NCBI RefSeq assembly: GCF_000517105.1
Contig: NZ_KI912148.1
Location: 1,904,200 to 1,968,199, forward strand
Reading direction: 5' to 3'
Source of the DNA: Fischerella sp. PCC 9605
GTDB taxonomy: Bacteria; Cyanobacteriota; Cyanobacteriia; Cyanobacteriales; Nostocaceae
DNA length: 64,000 nucleotides
How positions within the stretch are numbered: the first letter of the stretch is position 1; the number at the start of each line of letters is the position of its first letter. Under the pieces are notes generated by a model that did not search any database, had not been told where the DNA came from, and saw only the letters and a program-made list of their open reading frames with translations. Shown here piece after piece: positions 1 through 12,134 of the stretch. The translations under genes were made by a program, and so were the position numbers.

Positions 1-439
1 TACAGCAAAGAGGGGAAAGTACACTATCCCCTATGCCACAGCCGACTCAGTAAGTAAATGTTAGTGGTTGTTTGTTGTTTGTTGTTTGGAACAACCAACC
101 ACCAACAACTAACAACTAACTACTAACTTTTTCTGTTGCCACTTGCTCAAAAGTGCTATCTAATAGTACATATATATTAATTACTGCCAGAAGCGGTAGT
201 CCAACATTACTAGATGGGCGATCTTTGCTGGCTTAAAGTTCACTAAAAGATGTAAGAGTATAAGGGTGTAGGGAACCCCATCTTTAAAAAGAGGGGAACT
301 CAAACAAGTTACAAACTTCTTATTTCCATAAATTAATTCGGGTGCATCAAACCAATTGTTTGGAAAGATATTCAAAAAAGTCCCTACACATCCAAATCCC
401 GACACTCATACACCTTTTCCTATAGGAGAAATGGGTGCA
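1..439. other. Window edge; intergenic, no gene supported
   Basis: The first 60 bases could hold the last codons of a gene cut by the window edge, since all three forward frames stop by about position 63, but nothing chooses between them. Positions 61-125 are low-complexity TTGTTTGTTG-type repeat followed by its inverted form. An open frame at 181-405 on the minus strand has no recognisable domain and reads through repeat-like DNA, so I do not call it. Confidence 0.5.
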
Positions 440-847
440 TCATTGCTGACTGTCTTTGGGTAGCATGGCTATGATTTGGTCAACAAACTGTTGATGATCA
501 ACCACCGGCTTAGATATATAGCCATCAGCGCCACTTTGCTTGAGAAAGTTCTCGCGATCGCCCTCCATGGCGTGTGCTGTCACGAGAATTATCGGTAAGC
601 AAGCAGTTTGCGGATCGGCTTTCAACATTTGTGTAATTTTGATACCATCAACGGACTTACCTTGGTAAACACTTCTTGAGAGAGAAACATCCATTAAAAT
701 AATGTCTGCCTCTCCCGCTTGGGCAATTCTCATTACCTCTTCCACATTTTCAGTGTGTTTTACTTCCAGTCCACCGCGTTTGGTCAAAATTTTGGAAAAA
801 ACGCGAGCATTAATCAGATCGTCTTCGACAATCAAAACAGTTTTCAT
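440..847 (-). CDS. Stand-alone CheY-like response regulator receiver protein
   Basis: This 135-residue protein is one receiver domain with no output domain. The acidic pair E8-D9-D10, the phospho-acceptor D53 (LMDVS), T90 (LVTAHA) and K113 (ISKP) are all in place, so it should be phosphorylated by a histidine kinase and act by protein contact or as a phosphorelay intermediate. It carries a short insertion after D53 (about residues 57-64) compared with minimal CheY. No kinase is adjacent. It is divergent from the topoisomerase gene, with about 425 bp between them. Its partner cannot be inferred from this window. Confidence 0.9.
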   Translation of the reverse strand: MKTVLIVEDDLINARVFSKILTKRGGLEVKHTENVEEVMRIAQAGEADIILMDVSLSRSVYQGKSVDGIKITQMLKADPQTACLPIILVTAHAMEGDRENFLKQSGADGYISKPVVDHQQFVDQIIAMLPKDSQQ

Positions 848-1272
848 GTGAATTTGACTTTTAGGGGTGAGGGGGATAACCGAGAATTTTAGATTTTTGA
901 TTTTGCGAAAAGTTTGAGCGGAGGTTTCCTCGGATCAAAGCTTTTCAAGACGGATTTTTGATTATTACATTGGGTTTAATGCTCATCCACTTGTATAGTG
1001 AATTGTTTTTCATTAATCTGAAATCTAAAATCTCCAAGCCCCTTCCATGTGAGGGAGGGGTCAATCCCAAATCTAAAATTGTAATTCCAAAATCGTATGT
1101 GCCTCCTTTTAGATAATCAATGTGTATCCCCGATCATCAAGGATAATACTACTGTTTTTTATCCTATAACTATCAAGATTTTGTAAGGATGGGCGTTACA
1201 TCCGCTATGCTGTGGTTGCTGTAATGTTCAGTAACGGCATATTTTGTGTAGTGAAAATTTAGGGAAAAACTC
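848..1272. other. Divergent intergenic region with hairpin repeat
   Basis: This gap separates the receiver gene from the topoisomerase gene and must hold both promoters. Positions 907-946 form a long imperfect hairpin (GAAAAG-TTTGA arm, CGGAGG-TTT-CCTCGG apex), flanked by TTTTAGATTTTTGATT-like direct repeats. Positions 1018-1094 are AAATCTAAAATC-type low-complexity repeat of the kind also found inside the neighbouring coding sequence. No ORF is supported. Confidence 0.5.
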
Positions 1273-3783
1273 ATGGCAAAACAGTTAAACCTTCTCTCCA
1301 CGGGACAGGTAATTACCACAGCCTTGCACACCGAGATGCAACGGTCTTACCTTGAATATGCCATGAGTGTGATCGTCGGGCGAGCGTTGCCAGATGTGCG
1401 TGATGGTTTAAAGCCAGTGCATCGGCGGATTTTATACGCGATGCACGAACTTGGCCTTACGCCTGACCGCCCTTACCGGAAATGCGCCCGTGTTGTGGGA
1501 GATGTGCTAGGTAAATATCACCCTCACGGCGATCAAGCGGTTTACGATGCATTGGTGAGGCTGGTGCAGGACTTTTCCAGCCGCTATCCTCTATTGGCAG
1601 GACATGGCAACTTCGGTAGCGTGGATAATGACCCACCAGCAGCGATGCGCTACACCGAGACACGTCTGGCATCCATCAGTCACGAGGGAATGCTAGCTGA
1701 AATCGGCGATGAAACGGTGGAATTTATCGGTAACTTTGATAATTCCCAGCAAGAACCGACCGTACTACCAGCGCAGTTACCGTTTTTGTTGCTGAATGGT
1801 TGTGCTGGAATCGCTGTGGGTATGGCAACAAATATCCCACCACATAATTTGGGAGAAGTGATTGATGGGTTGATTGCTTTAATCGACAATCCTGACTTAG
1901 CAGATGACAAGTTATTTGAGTTAATTCCAGGCCCGGATTTTCCTACAGGTGGGGAGATTGTTGGCAATACGGGAATTCGCGAAGCCTACACCACAGGTAA
2001 AGGCGGTATTGTCTTACGAGGAGTAGCCCAGATAGAAGAAGTTGCCGCTAGTAGGGGAAGCAAACGGCGGACGGCAATTGTGGTAACGGAATTGCCTTTC
2101 CAAGTGAATAAGGCGGGTTGGATTGAGAAAGTCGCGGAACTCGTGAATCAGGGTCGTTTGCAAGGAATTGCCGATCTCCGAGATGAGAGCGATCGCCAGG
2201 GAATGCGCGTAGTCATAGAACTCAAACGCGATACCAATCCCCAAGATGTTCTCCAGCAGCTATATCACCTAACTGCTTTGCAAACGAATTTTGGGGCGAT
2301 TCTGTTGGCATTGGTGGATGGGCAACCGCGCCAACTCACATTACGCCAATTATTGCAGGAATTCCTGAAATTTCGCGAGCAGACACTTTCACGCCGCTAC
2401 ACTTATGAGCTTGCTAAGGCAGAAAATCGACTGCATTTGGTAGAAGGCTTACTGAAAGCACTGTCTCAACTGGATGAGGTAATTGAAATTTTGCGACAAG
2501 CTGCTGATGGCAGTACGGCAAAAATTCACATACAAAGCCGCTTGGAGTTGAGCGAGGTACAAGCAGATGCAATTTTGGCGATGCCATTGCGACGCCTGAC
2601 AAGTTTAGAACAGCAGAATCTACAGCATGAGTACGAGCAGTTACAGGAAGAAATTGCCACGTTGCAGCGGTTACTGGGCGATCGCCGAGAATTGCTGAAG
2701 GCTTTGAAAAAAGATTTGCGTACTCTTAAGCGTAAATATGGTGACGAACGCCGTACGAAAATAATGGCTGCAACTGTTGAGGAGATCAGGGGACAAGGGA
2801 AACAAGGAACAGAAGACAAAGAAAATCCCAAATCTCAAATCCAAAATCTCAAACCGGAAACGCCGCCAGAAGAAGCTGTTTTGGAATTAACCCAACGCGG
2901 GTATGTGCGTCGCTATCAACCTTCAGGCAAAAAGCCAAAAACTGACAACGGTCTGTCTGATAATGACTTTGTCATTCAAACAGCGTTGACAGACACAGAT
3001 AAAGATTTGTTGGTGCTAACTAGTAGTGGCAAAGTTTATCCGGTGAGAGTGGGAGATATTCCCCCCACAACTGGGCGATCGCCACGGGGAACACCCCTGA
3101 TCACTTTGCTTACCAATACTGCTCAAGAAGCTTCTGAAGCTGTTGTCAGCCGCTTTTTGCTCCCAGAAAATTCAGAAACAACTGACATGATTCTGTTGAC
3201 GAAGCAGGGACGAATTAAGCGTCTATCTCTGACGGAATTTACTAACCTAACGCGGCGCGGAATCACCATTTTGAAACTCAAAGACGATGATGAATTGCTA
3301 TTAACCCAGTTCACTACCACAGGTCAACAAGCGATTTTAGCTAGTTCTGGTGGGCGACTGTTGCGGTTTAAAGTTAATGACGAACAACTGCCTGTTATGG
3401 GTCGTACTGCTATGGGTTTGCAAGCACTACGCCTGCGCCTGCAAGAAATGATGGTTGGTTGTGTGGCTTTCAACACAGAGGCAAATCTATTACTGGTGAC
3501 ACAATTAGGATATGCTAAACGCTTTCCGACAAGTGCTTTGCGACTAGGCAATCGAGGTGACATTGGTACTCAGGTCTTTAAATTTGCCAATAAAAATGAT
3601 TACCTAACTGCTATGGTGTTGGCAAAGCCAGGGGCTGAAGTGGCGCTAGTGACTAATCATCAGCGAGTGGTGCGCCTACAAGTAGACACAGTGCCAAACT
3701 TGGATAGAAATACTGTGGGTGAAAGCGTTCTCCAACTCAACCGAGATGAAAAAATTATCACTGTTGCTGAATTGGGAATATAA
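1273..3783 (+). CDS. gyrA: Type IIA topoisomerase subunit A (GyrA/ParC family)
   Basis: This is the DNA-cleaving subunit of a type II topoisomerase, which partners a GyrB-type ATPase. At 836 residues it has the breakage-reunion domain (about 20-490) with catalytic Tyr127 in AAMRYTE, then a six-bladed DNA-wrapping domain (about 540-836). The segment [10 protein letters not shown] (83-92) is the quinolone region; the position equal to E. coli GyrA Ser83 is Gln88. The canonical GyrA box (QRRGGKG-like) is absent; the equivalent stretch after YVRRYQ reads GKKPKTDNG. This suggests the second, ParC-like A subunit that many cyanobacteria carry beside true GyrA. Residues about 506-529 of the inter-domain linker are encoded by intergenic-type repeat DNA. 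Family assignment is firm; gyrA versus parC is not. Confidence 0.9.
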   Translation: MAKQLNLLSTGQVITTALHTEMQRSYLEYAMSVIVGRALPDVRDGLKPVHRRILYAMHELGLTPDRPYRKCARVVGDVLGKYHPHGDQAVYDALVRLVQDFSSRYPLLAGHGNFGSVDNDPPAAMRYTETRLASISHEGMLAEIGDETVEFIGNFDNSQQEPTVLPAQLPFLLLNGCAGIAVGMATNIPPHNLGEVIDGLIALIDNPDLADDKLFELIPGPDFPTGGEIVGNTGIREAYTTGKGGIVLRGVAQIEEVAASRGSKRRTAIVVTELPFQVNKAGWIEKVAELVNQGRLQGIADLRDESDRQGMRVVIELKRDTNPQDVLQQLYHLTALQTNFGAILLALVDGQPRQLTLRQLLQEFLKFREQTLSRRYTYELAKAENRLHLVEGLLKALSQLDEVIEILRQAADGSTAKIHIQSRLELSEVQADAILAMPLRRLTSLEQQNLQHEYEQLQEEIATLQRLLGDRRELLKALKKDLRTLKRKYGDERRTKIMAATVEEIRGQGKQGTEDKENPKSQIQNLKPETPPEEAVLELTQRGYVRRYQPSGKKPKTDNGLSDNDFVIQTALTDTDKDLLVLTSSGKVYPVRVGDIPPTTGRSPRGTPLITLLTNTAQEASEAVVSRFLLPENSETTDMILLTKQGRIKRLSLTEFTNLTRRGITILKLKDDDELLLTQFTTTGQQAILASSGGRLLRFKVNDEQLPVMGRTAMGLQALRLRLQEMMVGCVAFNTEANLLLVTQLGYAKRFPTSALRLGNRGDIGTQVFKFANKNDYLTAMVLAKPGAEVALVTNHQRVVRLQVDTVPNLDRNTVGESVLQLNRDEKIITVAELGI

Positions 3784-3801
3784 AGTAGATGATGTTCAAG
3801 C

Positions 3802-3903
3802 TAAGTACAGCTTTGCGCAAAATCGTAGCTTTTTTAAACGCACCAGGTAGCAGAGTCTTTTCATAAATAATTTCGCTACGAATTAATGAAACGCTGTACT
3901 AAG
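3802..3903 (+). repeat. Dispersed repeat family A, copy 1
   Basis: This copy begins TAAGTACAGCTTTGCG and ends GCTGTACTAAG, so its ends are near-inverted repeats. Internal shared blocks are AAACGCACCAGGTAGCAGAGTC and AATTTCGCTA. Three other copies lie at 20453, 29220 (inverted) and 46136. It sits directly after the topoisomerase stop codon and in front of a decayed GNAT gene. Confidence 0.75.
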
Positions 3904-4262
3904 GCAAGCAACTCTAGATGATTTAGAGGCGCTTGTCCAACTGTGCCTCGATTTACTACGTGAAGTTAGTGACCTTTAAGAAGATTACTGATACTACTTT
4001 GGCAGAAGCGATCGCGCAATATCTCAGGGAAAAGCTGCCCAAGAGAGAGTTTTTGGCTTGGGTAGCCGAGGTGATGAATATCTACACAACTCCAATATGA
4101 CGCGGTCAGGGAATTGCTAAAGCACTATTGCAATAAATTATTAACTATATTAGTTAAATATAAATCAGGCGTATCTGGCTTCACCCACCCAAAAAGGCAA
4201 GAATACTTTACGAAAAGGTAGGTTTGATCGGCACTAAAAACGAGATGGAACTGAGATTATAG
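3904..4262 (+). pseudogene. Decayed GNAT acetyltransferase gene
   Basis: Translated fragments in shifting frames follow the order of a GNAT N-acetyltransferase. DDLEALVQLCLDLLREVSDL lies near 3914-3976 and TLAEAIAQYLREKLPKREF near 3995-4052. NIYTTPI-stop-RGQGIAKALLQ, which carries the acetyl-CoA-binding RGQGIA motif, lies near 4076-4135. ARILYEKVGLIGTKNEMELRL ends at a stop at 4260-4262. At least one nonsense codon, two frame changes and an internal deletion are visible, so no functional enzyme can be made. It is on the same strand as the topoisomerase gene, behind a dispersed repeat. Confidence 0.75.
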
Positions 4263-4518
4263 TTACGTAATTAGGTAGACAGAACACAGGCTATCGAAAA
4301 TATGTTATAACTATTGTCAATAAAGCTGTTTTCAAATGCCAAGTTTAGTGCAAAATTATCTCACATAGCAGCAAATTGAAGCTGCTAAATCCATCAAAAG
4401 TGCCTATCAGTCAATGTAATACAAAAAACTCTAAGAAAAGTTGCATTTCTTGAAATACTTGTTATATTAGTTAACAAAAGGTAACACACCTTAATAAGTT
4501 CAGTTTGGAGTGCCAATT

Positions 4519-4701
4519 ATGCAAGACACAACAAAAGTAACTACACCCATTGTCACAGATGACCGCAATGCATGGCGTTGGGGCTTTACTCCGCAGGCAG
4601 AAATCTGGAACGGTCGTTTAGCAATGATCGGCTTCTTGGCTGCTGCTCTGATTGAATTATTTTCTGGTCAAGGCTTTTTACACTTCTGGGGCATTCTGTA
4701 A
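4519..4701 (+). CDS. High-light-inducible protein (one-helix CAB/ELIP/HLIP family)
   Basis: This 60-residue thylakoid protein has the chlorophyll-binding signature [24 protein letters not shown] (E..NGR.AM..F). It has one transmembrane helix at about residues 31-50 and a short hydrophobic tail, GFLHFWGIL. Family members bind chlorophyll and carotenoid and protect photosystems during high light or chlorophyll turnover. I chose ATG 4519 because GGAG lies 8 nt upstream; a GTG at 4510 would add three residues without a better ribosome site. It is monocistronic, with a terminator hairpin 50 bp downstream. Confidence 0.9.
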   Translation: MQDTTKVTTPIVTDDRNAWRWGFTPQAEIWNGRLAMIGFLAAALIELFSGQGFLHFWGIL

Positions 4702-4753
4702 ATATTAAAACCAGAAGTTTTTTATAGACATCACTAGTTAGATAGATAAGCAA

Positions 4754-4790
4754 AAAACCTGGGGGTGAATCAACACTCCCAGGTTTTTAT
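4754..4790 (+). terminator. Rho-independent terminator of the Hli gene
   Basis: AAACCTGGG and CCCAGGTTT arms enclose a short loop and are followed by TTTTAT. It sits 52 bp after the stop of the Hli gene and could also serve the convergent sigA gene. Confidence 0.7.
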
Positions 4791-4855
4791 TGTCTTTTGT
4801 CAGTAGTCATTTGTCCTTTGTCATTTGTACAAGGCTGATGACTAATGACTAATGA

Positions 4856-6037
4856 CTAACGAATATACTCCTTTAAAACACTGTTACGATTGGGGTGACG
4901 TAACTTGCGGAGTGCTTTCGCCTCAATTTGACGAATGCGTTCGCGGGTGACATTAAAAATTTGTCCAATCTCTTCTAGAGTCTTCATTCGACCATCATCC
5001 AAACCATAGCGCAGTCGCAGAACATCCCGTTCGCGAGGACTGAGACTGTCGAGGACTTTTTCTAAGTCTTCCCGCAGCAGATTTTTGGAAACTTGGTCTT
5101 CTGGAGTTTCGCCATCAGATTCAATAAAATCACCCAGCCGGGAATCTTCTTCTTTACCAATGGGTGTTTCTAAAGAAATAGGCAGCTGGGCAGACTTAGC
5201 AATAAATCTCAGCTTCTCGATGGTCATTTCCATTCTCGTGGCAATTTCTTCCTCAGTGGGTTTGCGACCCATTTCTTGAGAAAGTAGTTTGGTGGTCTTC
5301 TTAATGCGAGAGATGGTTTCGTAGAGGTGAACAGGAAGGCGAATTGTGCGAGATTGATCGGCGATCGCCCGGGTAATTGCCTGACGAATCCACCATGTAG
5401 CGTATGTAGAAAACTTATAACCTTTTTCGTGGTCAAACTTTTCAGCGGCACGAATCAAACCAAGGCTACCTTCCTGAATTAAATCTTGGAAAGATAAGCC
5501 ACGATTCATATATTTTTTGGCAATTGAAACTACAAGACGCAAGTTAGATTGCACCATTTTGTCTTTTGCCCGACGACCAACATGCAGGCGATGACGAAAT
5601 TGTGGCAAGGGCAACTGTACTGCTTCTGCCCATTCGCTGTATTCAGGGTCGCGCTCCAACTGCTGTTGCAGCCTATCATAGACTCGCTCTAATTCCAGCA
5701 AGTCTGCAATCTTTCGTGCCAATTCAATTTCTTCGTCGGCTCTAAGGAGACGAATTCGACCTATTTCTTGCAAGTAGAGGCGAATCGAATCCTCGGTGTA
5801 ATGCTTTTTCTTCGTTTGAGACCGACGACGCGATTTTGCGGCTTTTCCAGACTTTGCGTCGTCCTCATCAGACTGAGGTTCTAAAAATTCTTCATCGAGT
5901 TCGCCTTCATCGTTGATCAGTAAGTCCTCTTCATCTTCCATTAAGAGTTCTTCTAACTCAAGGTCAGGCTGATTAATTTCAATTTCTAGGTCAGGCTGAT
6001 AATCAATGGTATCGAGTACGTTGTTAGCCTGGTTCAT
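4856..6037 (-). CDS. sigA: Principal RNA polymerase sigma factor SigA (RpoD)
   Basis: This is a group 1 sigma-70 factor of 393 residues, which is normal for Nostocales SigA. An acidic N-terminus (1-60) and a basic stretch (64-78) precede region 1.2 (about 80-110). Region 2 (about 158-235) contains [12 protein letters not shown] and [13 protein letters not shown], which melt and recognise the -10 element. Region 3 follows, then region 4 near the C-terminus with [22 protein letters not shown], the -35 helix-turn-helix. GAGGAA lies about 7 nt before the ATG. The TAG stop codon (4856-4858) falls inside a TGACTAA heptamer array, so the repeat reaches the coding end exactly. Upstream is a long leader and gene-free region. 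Confidence 0.97.
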   Translation of the reverse strand: MNQANNVLDTIDYQPDLEIEINQPDLELEELLMEDEEDLLINDEGELDEEFLEPQSDEDDAKSGKAAKSRRRSQTKKKHYTEDSIRLYLQEIGRIRLLRADEEIELARKIADLLELERVYDRLQQQLERDPEYSEWAEAVQLPLPQFRHRLHVGRRAKDKMVQSNLRLVVSIAKKYMNRGLSFQDLIQEGSLGLIRAAEKFDHEKGYKFSTYATWWIRQAITRAIADQSRTIRLPVHLYETISRIKKTTKLLSQEMGRKPTEEEIATRMEMTIEKLRFIAKSAQLPISLETPIGKEEDSRLGDFIESDGETPEDQVSKNLLREDLEKVLDSLSPRERDVLRLRYGLDDGRMKTLEEIGQIFNVTRERIRQIEAKALRKLRHPNRNSVLKEYIR

Positions 6038-8178
6038 GCCGCGTTCCTCATGCTCCTTGCAGAATCAATTACTCAAAAATGTTTGCCGCTCTTGTTTAGT
6101 GAGCTATTTGCATTCTCGTTTAGAGGGTCATTAGCTAATTTAGCTAAGATATTTTTTGGAAGTTTTACCCATTTTCGGGAGGATACTGGTGTTGATCCCC
6201 AGTTAAAGTCTGAAGTTCTAAATTCTGTGTTTTCTTCTGCCACAGTAGTATCCTCGAAGGCAAATTCCTTATCTTTAAGTAAACGCTATTTGTGTCACAG
6301 GGCAACACAATTGTTTACTGATTGGTCTAAAAAAGACTCATCTTGCTAAAAAAATTTACCACTCCATACAAAAGAATATGACTGTTGGAAGATTTTTTTG
6401 TAAATGCTGTTCCGATTGTAGCCTGTTTCACAGAATTTGCACTGTCTTTGTGTGGTATCCATGAACTAATAAAGTAAGGTAAAGCCAAGGAATGTAAAGC
6501 CTGTTGTACCAAAAAGAAGTTGAAAATGACACTAATACCCATGAATTTTCTCCAAAACTTTTTGGAATTTTCGTAGCATTATCATTACCTTAAAAATTAG
6601 GTAAACCCACCTGTATCAGACTCAATGTGTTATCTACAACATTTCTGAAAACAGCACACTTTATGTTAACTCCAGTGGCAAGCTAAAGTGCATTCATTTT
6701 TACATTTCCTTTATAAATTACTGACTTGGGATTTACATTTGTCTTTTAGCTGTTGTTGCTCTCATAGTTTTTGAGTAGAGGTGCTACAGACACTTATTTC
6801 CCAATTTTAGGAGTCGTGGCGCTTCTATGAAGACACTCGACCGACAAAAAGCCAATTTCCTGAACTGAGGAGTTGAGGCTTTGGCAGAATCAGCCAGAAG
6901 GCCGAAAATTTCTAGATATAGCTAATACGGTCTTAATCACAAGCTAGCGCACTGCTCAAAATTCAACCCTTTGCAACTTGACAAACTCTTTTTATTGTAT
7001 ACACCGATTATTTTAATCAATTCAAAAAGGATTTGACAGCCAAGACCTCCGATATTAACTTACTGAGAGCAAAATTGCATAGGAAGAATGTAAAATATAC
7101 ACTACATTAGCCCAGGAGTTAGATAAATAAGTCTAATAGAAGACTAGTGGTTTGGACGATTGCAATCAGCACGCAAATAAACGTTTAAGTATAAGTAGTC
7201 TTGGCAAAGGTTGCTATGGCAATACGGTTCGGGTAAGGGGGAAAGGGGAAGGGATTTTCATTGCCTAGTTGTGGGCTATTGCCCGTGGGGGTCTAGCTTG
7301 GTAACAGGCGATCGCCTTCGCTAGTCAGCAAAGCCAAAGTAGAAATATTGGAGACAACAATCAAAATCCTGTCACTTAAGCACAACCCAAAACATTGCCT
7401 CCACTCATAGTCAGGCATAGACTAGCAATAGCCTTGACAAAAAAACAAAAATATAATGCAAATGACAATATCGTCTACTGCTGACAGAGATACTTAGCTT
7501 TTTAAGTTACTTACTACAACCTTAATTTCCCATTAATTATCATTGTTGGTAATTTTTAAATTTGTATTAATAGTTGCATCGGTTACGCAGTTTCAATATA
7601 GATATAAATACTATGCAAATTCTATTAAAAATACCTATTTATTGTGAGACTTTGCTTGGGCTACATTTCTTTAGTGATTTAAATAAAGAGTAAAAAATAA
7701 CTTTTTATTGCGAGTATACGCATAGCTTAAATATACGCATGTATTGTTACATATGATACTTAAATTTTTGTAAAGTTATCTTTGTCTATTCATAATAAAT
7801 CGTAAACATATTCTGCAACTACTGTTTGTCAGATAATGTTGAATTTTTGTCTGGAAATTTTACAAAAATACTTTGATAAGCCTGAAAGTTGAAAGTGCGA
7901 ATCCCTACTCAGGATTTTGAGCAGGGATTTACGTATTTTAGGAGTTGTCCCAATGGTTCAATCTCTGGGCAAGGTTTACGATCAGGTCTTGATTGTCAGA
8001 AAGTTTTTGCTAACTTGAAAATAAACCTCACCCCGTCCTATCGGACACCCCTCTCCGATCTCGCGGAGAGGGGAAGGGGTGAGGTTTTTCATTCATTCTG
8101 GTGTACGCAGTTCATGATGGCTACTTATCAACACACATATCTGCAAATGTTGCCTACCTCTATTCAGACCTGTCTAAT
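6038..8178. other. 2.1 kb gene-free region between sigA and gyrB
   Basis: No frame here has a recognisable domain on either strand. The sigA promoter and leader must lie just right of 6037. A stretch near 6809-6930 has a translatable but interrupted frame (ESWRFYEDTRPTKSQFPELRS then stop) that could be a relic of unknown origin. Positions about 7238-7310 match the repeat at 52.7-52.9 kb. Positions 7440-7880 are very AT-rich. A palindromic repeat at 8023-8087 closes the region next to gyrB. I found no tRNA. Confidence 0.5.
8023..8087. repeat. Nested palindromic repeat downstream of gyrB
   Basis: The outer arms AAACCTCACCCC / GGGGTGAGGTTT (8023-8034 and 8076-8087) enclose inner arms CCCCTCTCC / GGAGAGGGG. 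On the minus strand the stem is followed by TTTATTTT, so it can act as the gyrB terminator 90 bp past the stop codon. A partial relative appears at about 27430-27455. Confidence 0.6.
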
Positions 8179-10257
<2,079 letters not shown>

Positions 10258-10329
10258 TTAGGAGAGGAGATGGGGAGGTGGGGAGATGCGGAGTGGGGGA
10301 GTGGGGGAGTGGGGGAAGATAAGAAACAA

Positions 10330-10357
10330 ATGACAAATGACTAATGACTAATGACTA
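10330..10357 (+). repeat. Four tandem ATGACNA heptamers overlapping the miaA start
   Basis: Units lie at 10330, 10337, 10344 and 10351. The last unit supplies ATG ACT A, the first codons of miaA. The earlier ATGs fall in other frames and stop quickly. A GGGGGAGTGG low-complexity tract lies just upstream (about 10260-10316). Confidence 0.8.
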
Positions 10358-11268
10358 AATTAATTGTGATTTGTGGTGCAACGGCAACAGGTAAGTCGGG
10401 TTTAGCATTGGCATTAGCAATGCGATTACGTACTGTAATTCTGAGCGCAGACTCCCGTCAAGTATACAGGGAATTTGATATCGGTACAGCAAAACCAAGC
10501 CCAGCTGAACAAAAATTAGTACCGCACTATTTGATAGATATATGCAATCCCACAGAAACCATGACGGTAGCAGATTACCAAGACCAAGCACAAGCCCTAA
10601 TAGCAAGACACGGGGACTTCTCCCACTCTCCCACTCCTCCCCTCCTCCTCGTGGGTGGTACTGGCTTATACATTCGCTCAATTGTGCAGGGTATGAAAAT
10701 TCCCAGAGTAGCACCGCAACAGGAATTGCGATCGCAACTCGAAGCACTTGGTCAGATGCAACTTTACGCCATGCTACAACAAGTTGATCCGGTTGCAGCA
10801 GCAAAGATTCACCCTAACGATCCAGTGCGGACTTTAAGAGCATTAGAGGTATTTTACGTCACTGGTCGTCCGATTTCTGAGCAACAAGGAGAAAACCCCC
10901 CTAACTATCCCATTTTGCAGATTGGTTTAGATTGTGATTCTACTCACCTCACCCATCGCATTACCCAGCGAACTGAACAGATGATCGCAGATGGTTTGGT
11001 AGCTGAGGTGGAATATCTTTGCCATAAATATGGTGCTGACTTGCCTTTACTAAATACATTGGGATATCAAGAAATAAAACAGTATTTGGCTGGGGATATC
11101 TCTTTAGATCAAGCCAAAGAATTAACAGTTTTACACACGCGGCAATTTGCCAAACGTCAACGCACCTGGTTTCGCGCCTATCCACAAATTGAATGGTTTG
11201 ATGCAGAAAAACCAGATTTATTAGAAAAAGTGTGGCAGCGAGTGCAATACTTTATGATTAATTCCTAA
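10351..11268 (+). CDS. miaA: tRNA dimethylallyltransferase MiaA
   Basis: MiaA transfers a dimethylallyl group to A37 of tRNAs that read UNN codons. At 305 residues it starts with the P-loop GATATGKSG, followed by ILSADSRQVYREFDIGTAKP (substrate and tRNA contacts), LLVGGTGLYIRSIVQG, and the C-terminal tRNA-binding LHTRQFAKRQRTWFR. The start codon lies inside a heptamer array with no clear Shine-Dalgarno sequence. Residues about 88-98 (HGDFSHSPTPP), just before LLLVGGTGLY, are an insertion relative to the short loop usual in MiaA. They are encoded by CCCACTC/CCCCTCC repeat resembling the complement of the tract upstream of the gene. Confidence 0.95.
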   Translation: MTKLIVICGATATGKSGLALALAMRLRTVILSADSRQVYREFDIGTAKPSPAEQKLVPHYLIDICNPTETMTVADYQDQAQALIARHGDFSHSPTPPLLLVGGTGLYIRSIVQGMKIPRVAPQQELRSQLEALGQMQLYAMLQQVDPVAAAKIHPNDPVRTLRALEVFYVTGRPISEQQGENPPNYPILQIGLDCDSTHLTHRITQRTEQMIADGLVAEVEYLCHKYGADLPLLNTLGYQEIKQYLAGDISLDQAKELTVLHTRQFAKRQRTWFRAYPQIEWFDAEKPDLLEKVWQRVQYFMINS

Positions 11269-11303
11269 CTCCATGTTGAAATTACTCTTACCCAATCATC
11301 ATT

Positions 11304-12059
11304 ATGGACAATCAAATTACAACTGTCTTTTGGATTCTTAGTCTTGTTATTGTTTTATTTATAATCATTTTAGCATATTTAATTGCTATTCCTAGCAGAC
11401 CCTCTGATGTATTGAAAAAAATATTGAATACATTGAAACTTTCCAAAGATATAAAACAAGATAATTACCCTCCTTATTATTGGCATAAAAAAAGTCAGTT
11501 TGAAAAATTACCTAAATCTGAATCTGATATTATCATGTTGGGTGATAGTATTACTGACGAAGGTGAATGGACAGAATTACTTGAAAATTTTAATGTCAGA
11601 AATAGAGGGATTTCCGGTGATACAACGGAGAGAATATTATATCGTTTAAATACAATATTAGAATTAAATCCAAGACAGGTTTTCTTAATGGTAGGCATTA
11701 ATGATTTGATCAATACTCGTCAATCAATCGCGCAAGTTTTAGAAGCATATCAAAAAATTTTGAGCGAATTTCGAGAAAAAACACCAAATACAGAAATTTT
11801 TATTCAGAGTGTTTTACCTGTAAATAATCAAGTTTATCAATATTGGCAAGATAATAACAATGTCTTAAAATTTAATACAGGCTTAAGAGAGCTTGCCAAA
11901 CAGTTTAATTATCAATATATAGACTTATTTTATCATTTATCAGACTCCCAAAATCAATTGGATGCTCAATACACTGTAGATGGACTACATTTGAATGGTC
12001 AAGCATACTTGGTTTGGAAGTCAGTGATTGAAAAATATATAACAGATATCGAAAGATAA
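11304..12059 (+). CDS. Membrane-anchored SGNH/GDSL-family hydrolase
   Basis: This 251-residue protein has one N-terminal transmembrane helix (about 7-29) and a periplasmic or lumen-facing SGNH esterase domain (about 74-248). Block I is GDSIT with nucleophile Ser82, block II is RNRGISGDT, block III is GIND (131-134), and block V is DGLHL with Asp226 and His229, which complete the triad. Family members hydrolyse ester bonds in lipids or acetylated polysaccharides; the substrate here is unknown. It lies 35 bp after miaA on the same strand and may be co-transcribed. Base composition is noticeably more AT-rich than miaA. Confidence 0.85.
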   Translation: MDNQITTVFWILSLVIVLFIIILAYLIAIPSRPSDVLKKILNTLKLSKDIKQDNYPPYYWHKKSQFEKLPKSESDIIMLGDSITDEGEWTELLENFNVRNRGISGDTTERILYRLNTILELNPRQVFLMVGINDLINTRQSIAQVLEAYQKILSEFREKTPNTEIFIQSVLPVNNQVYQYWQDNNNVLKFNTGLRELAKQFNYQYIDLFYHLSDSQNQLDAQYTVDGLHLNGQAYLVWKSVIEKYITDIER

Positions 12060-12134
12060 AAGAGTGGTTGTTTGTTGGTTGTTGGTTGTTGGTTGTTGGT
12101 TGGAAGAGGTAAAGAGTAAGCTATATTTATTTGA

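Noticed and set aside
181-405. 74-codon minus-strand frame
   Set aside because: No domain and no ribosome site, and it crosses repeat-like DNA; probably noncoding.
6050-6349. 99-codon plus-strand frame upstream of sigA
   Set aside because: It overlaps the expected sigA promoter and leader, and its composition and lack of motifs suggest chance.
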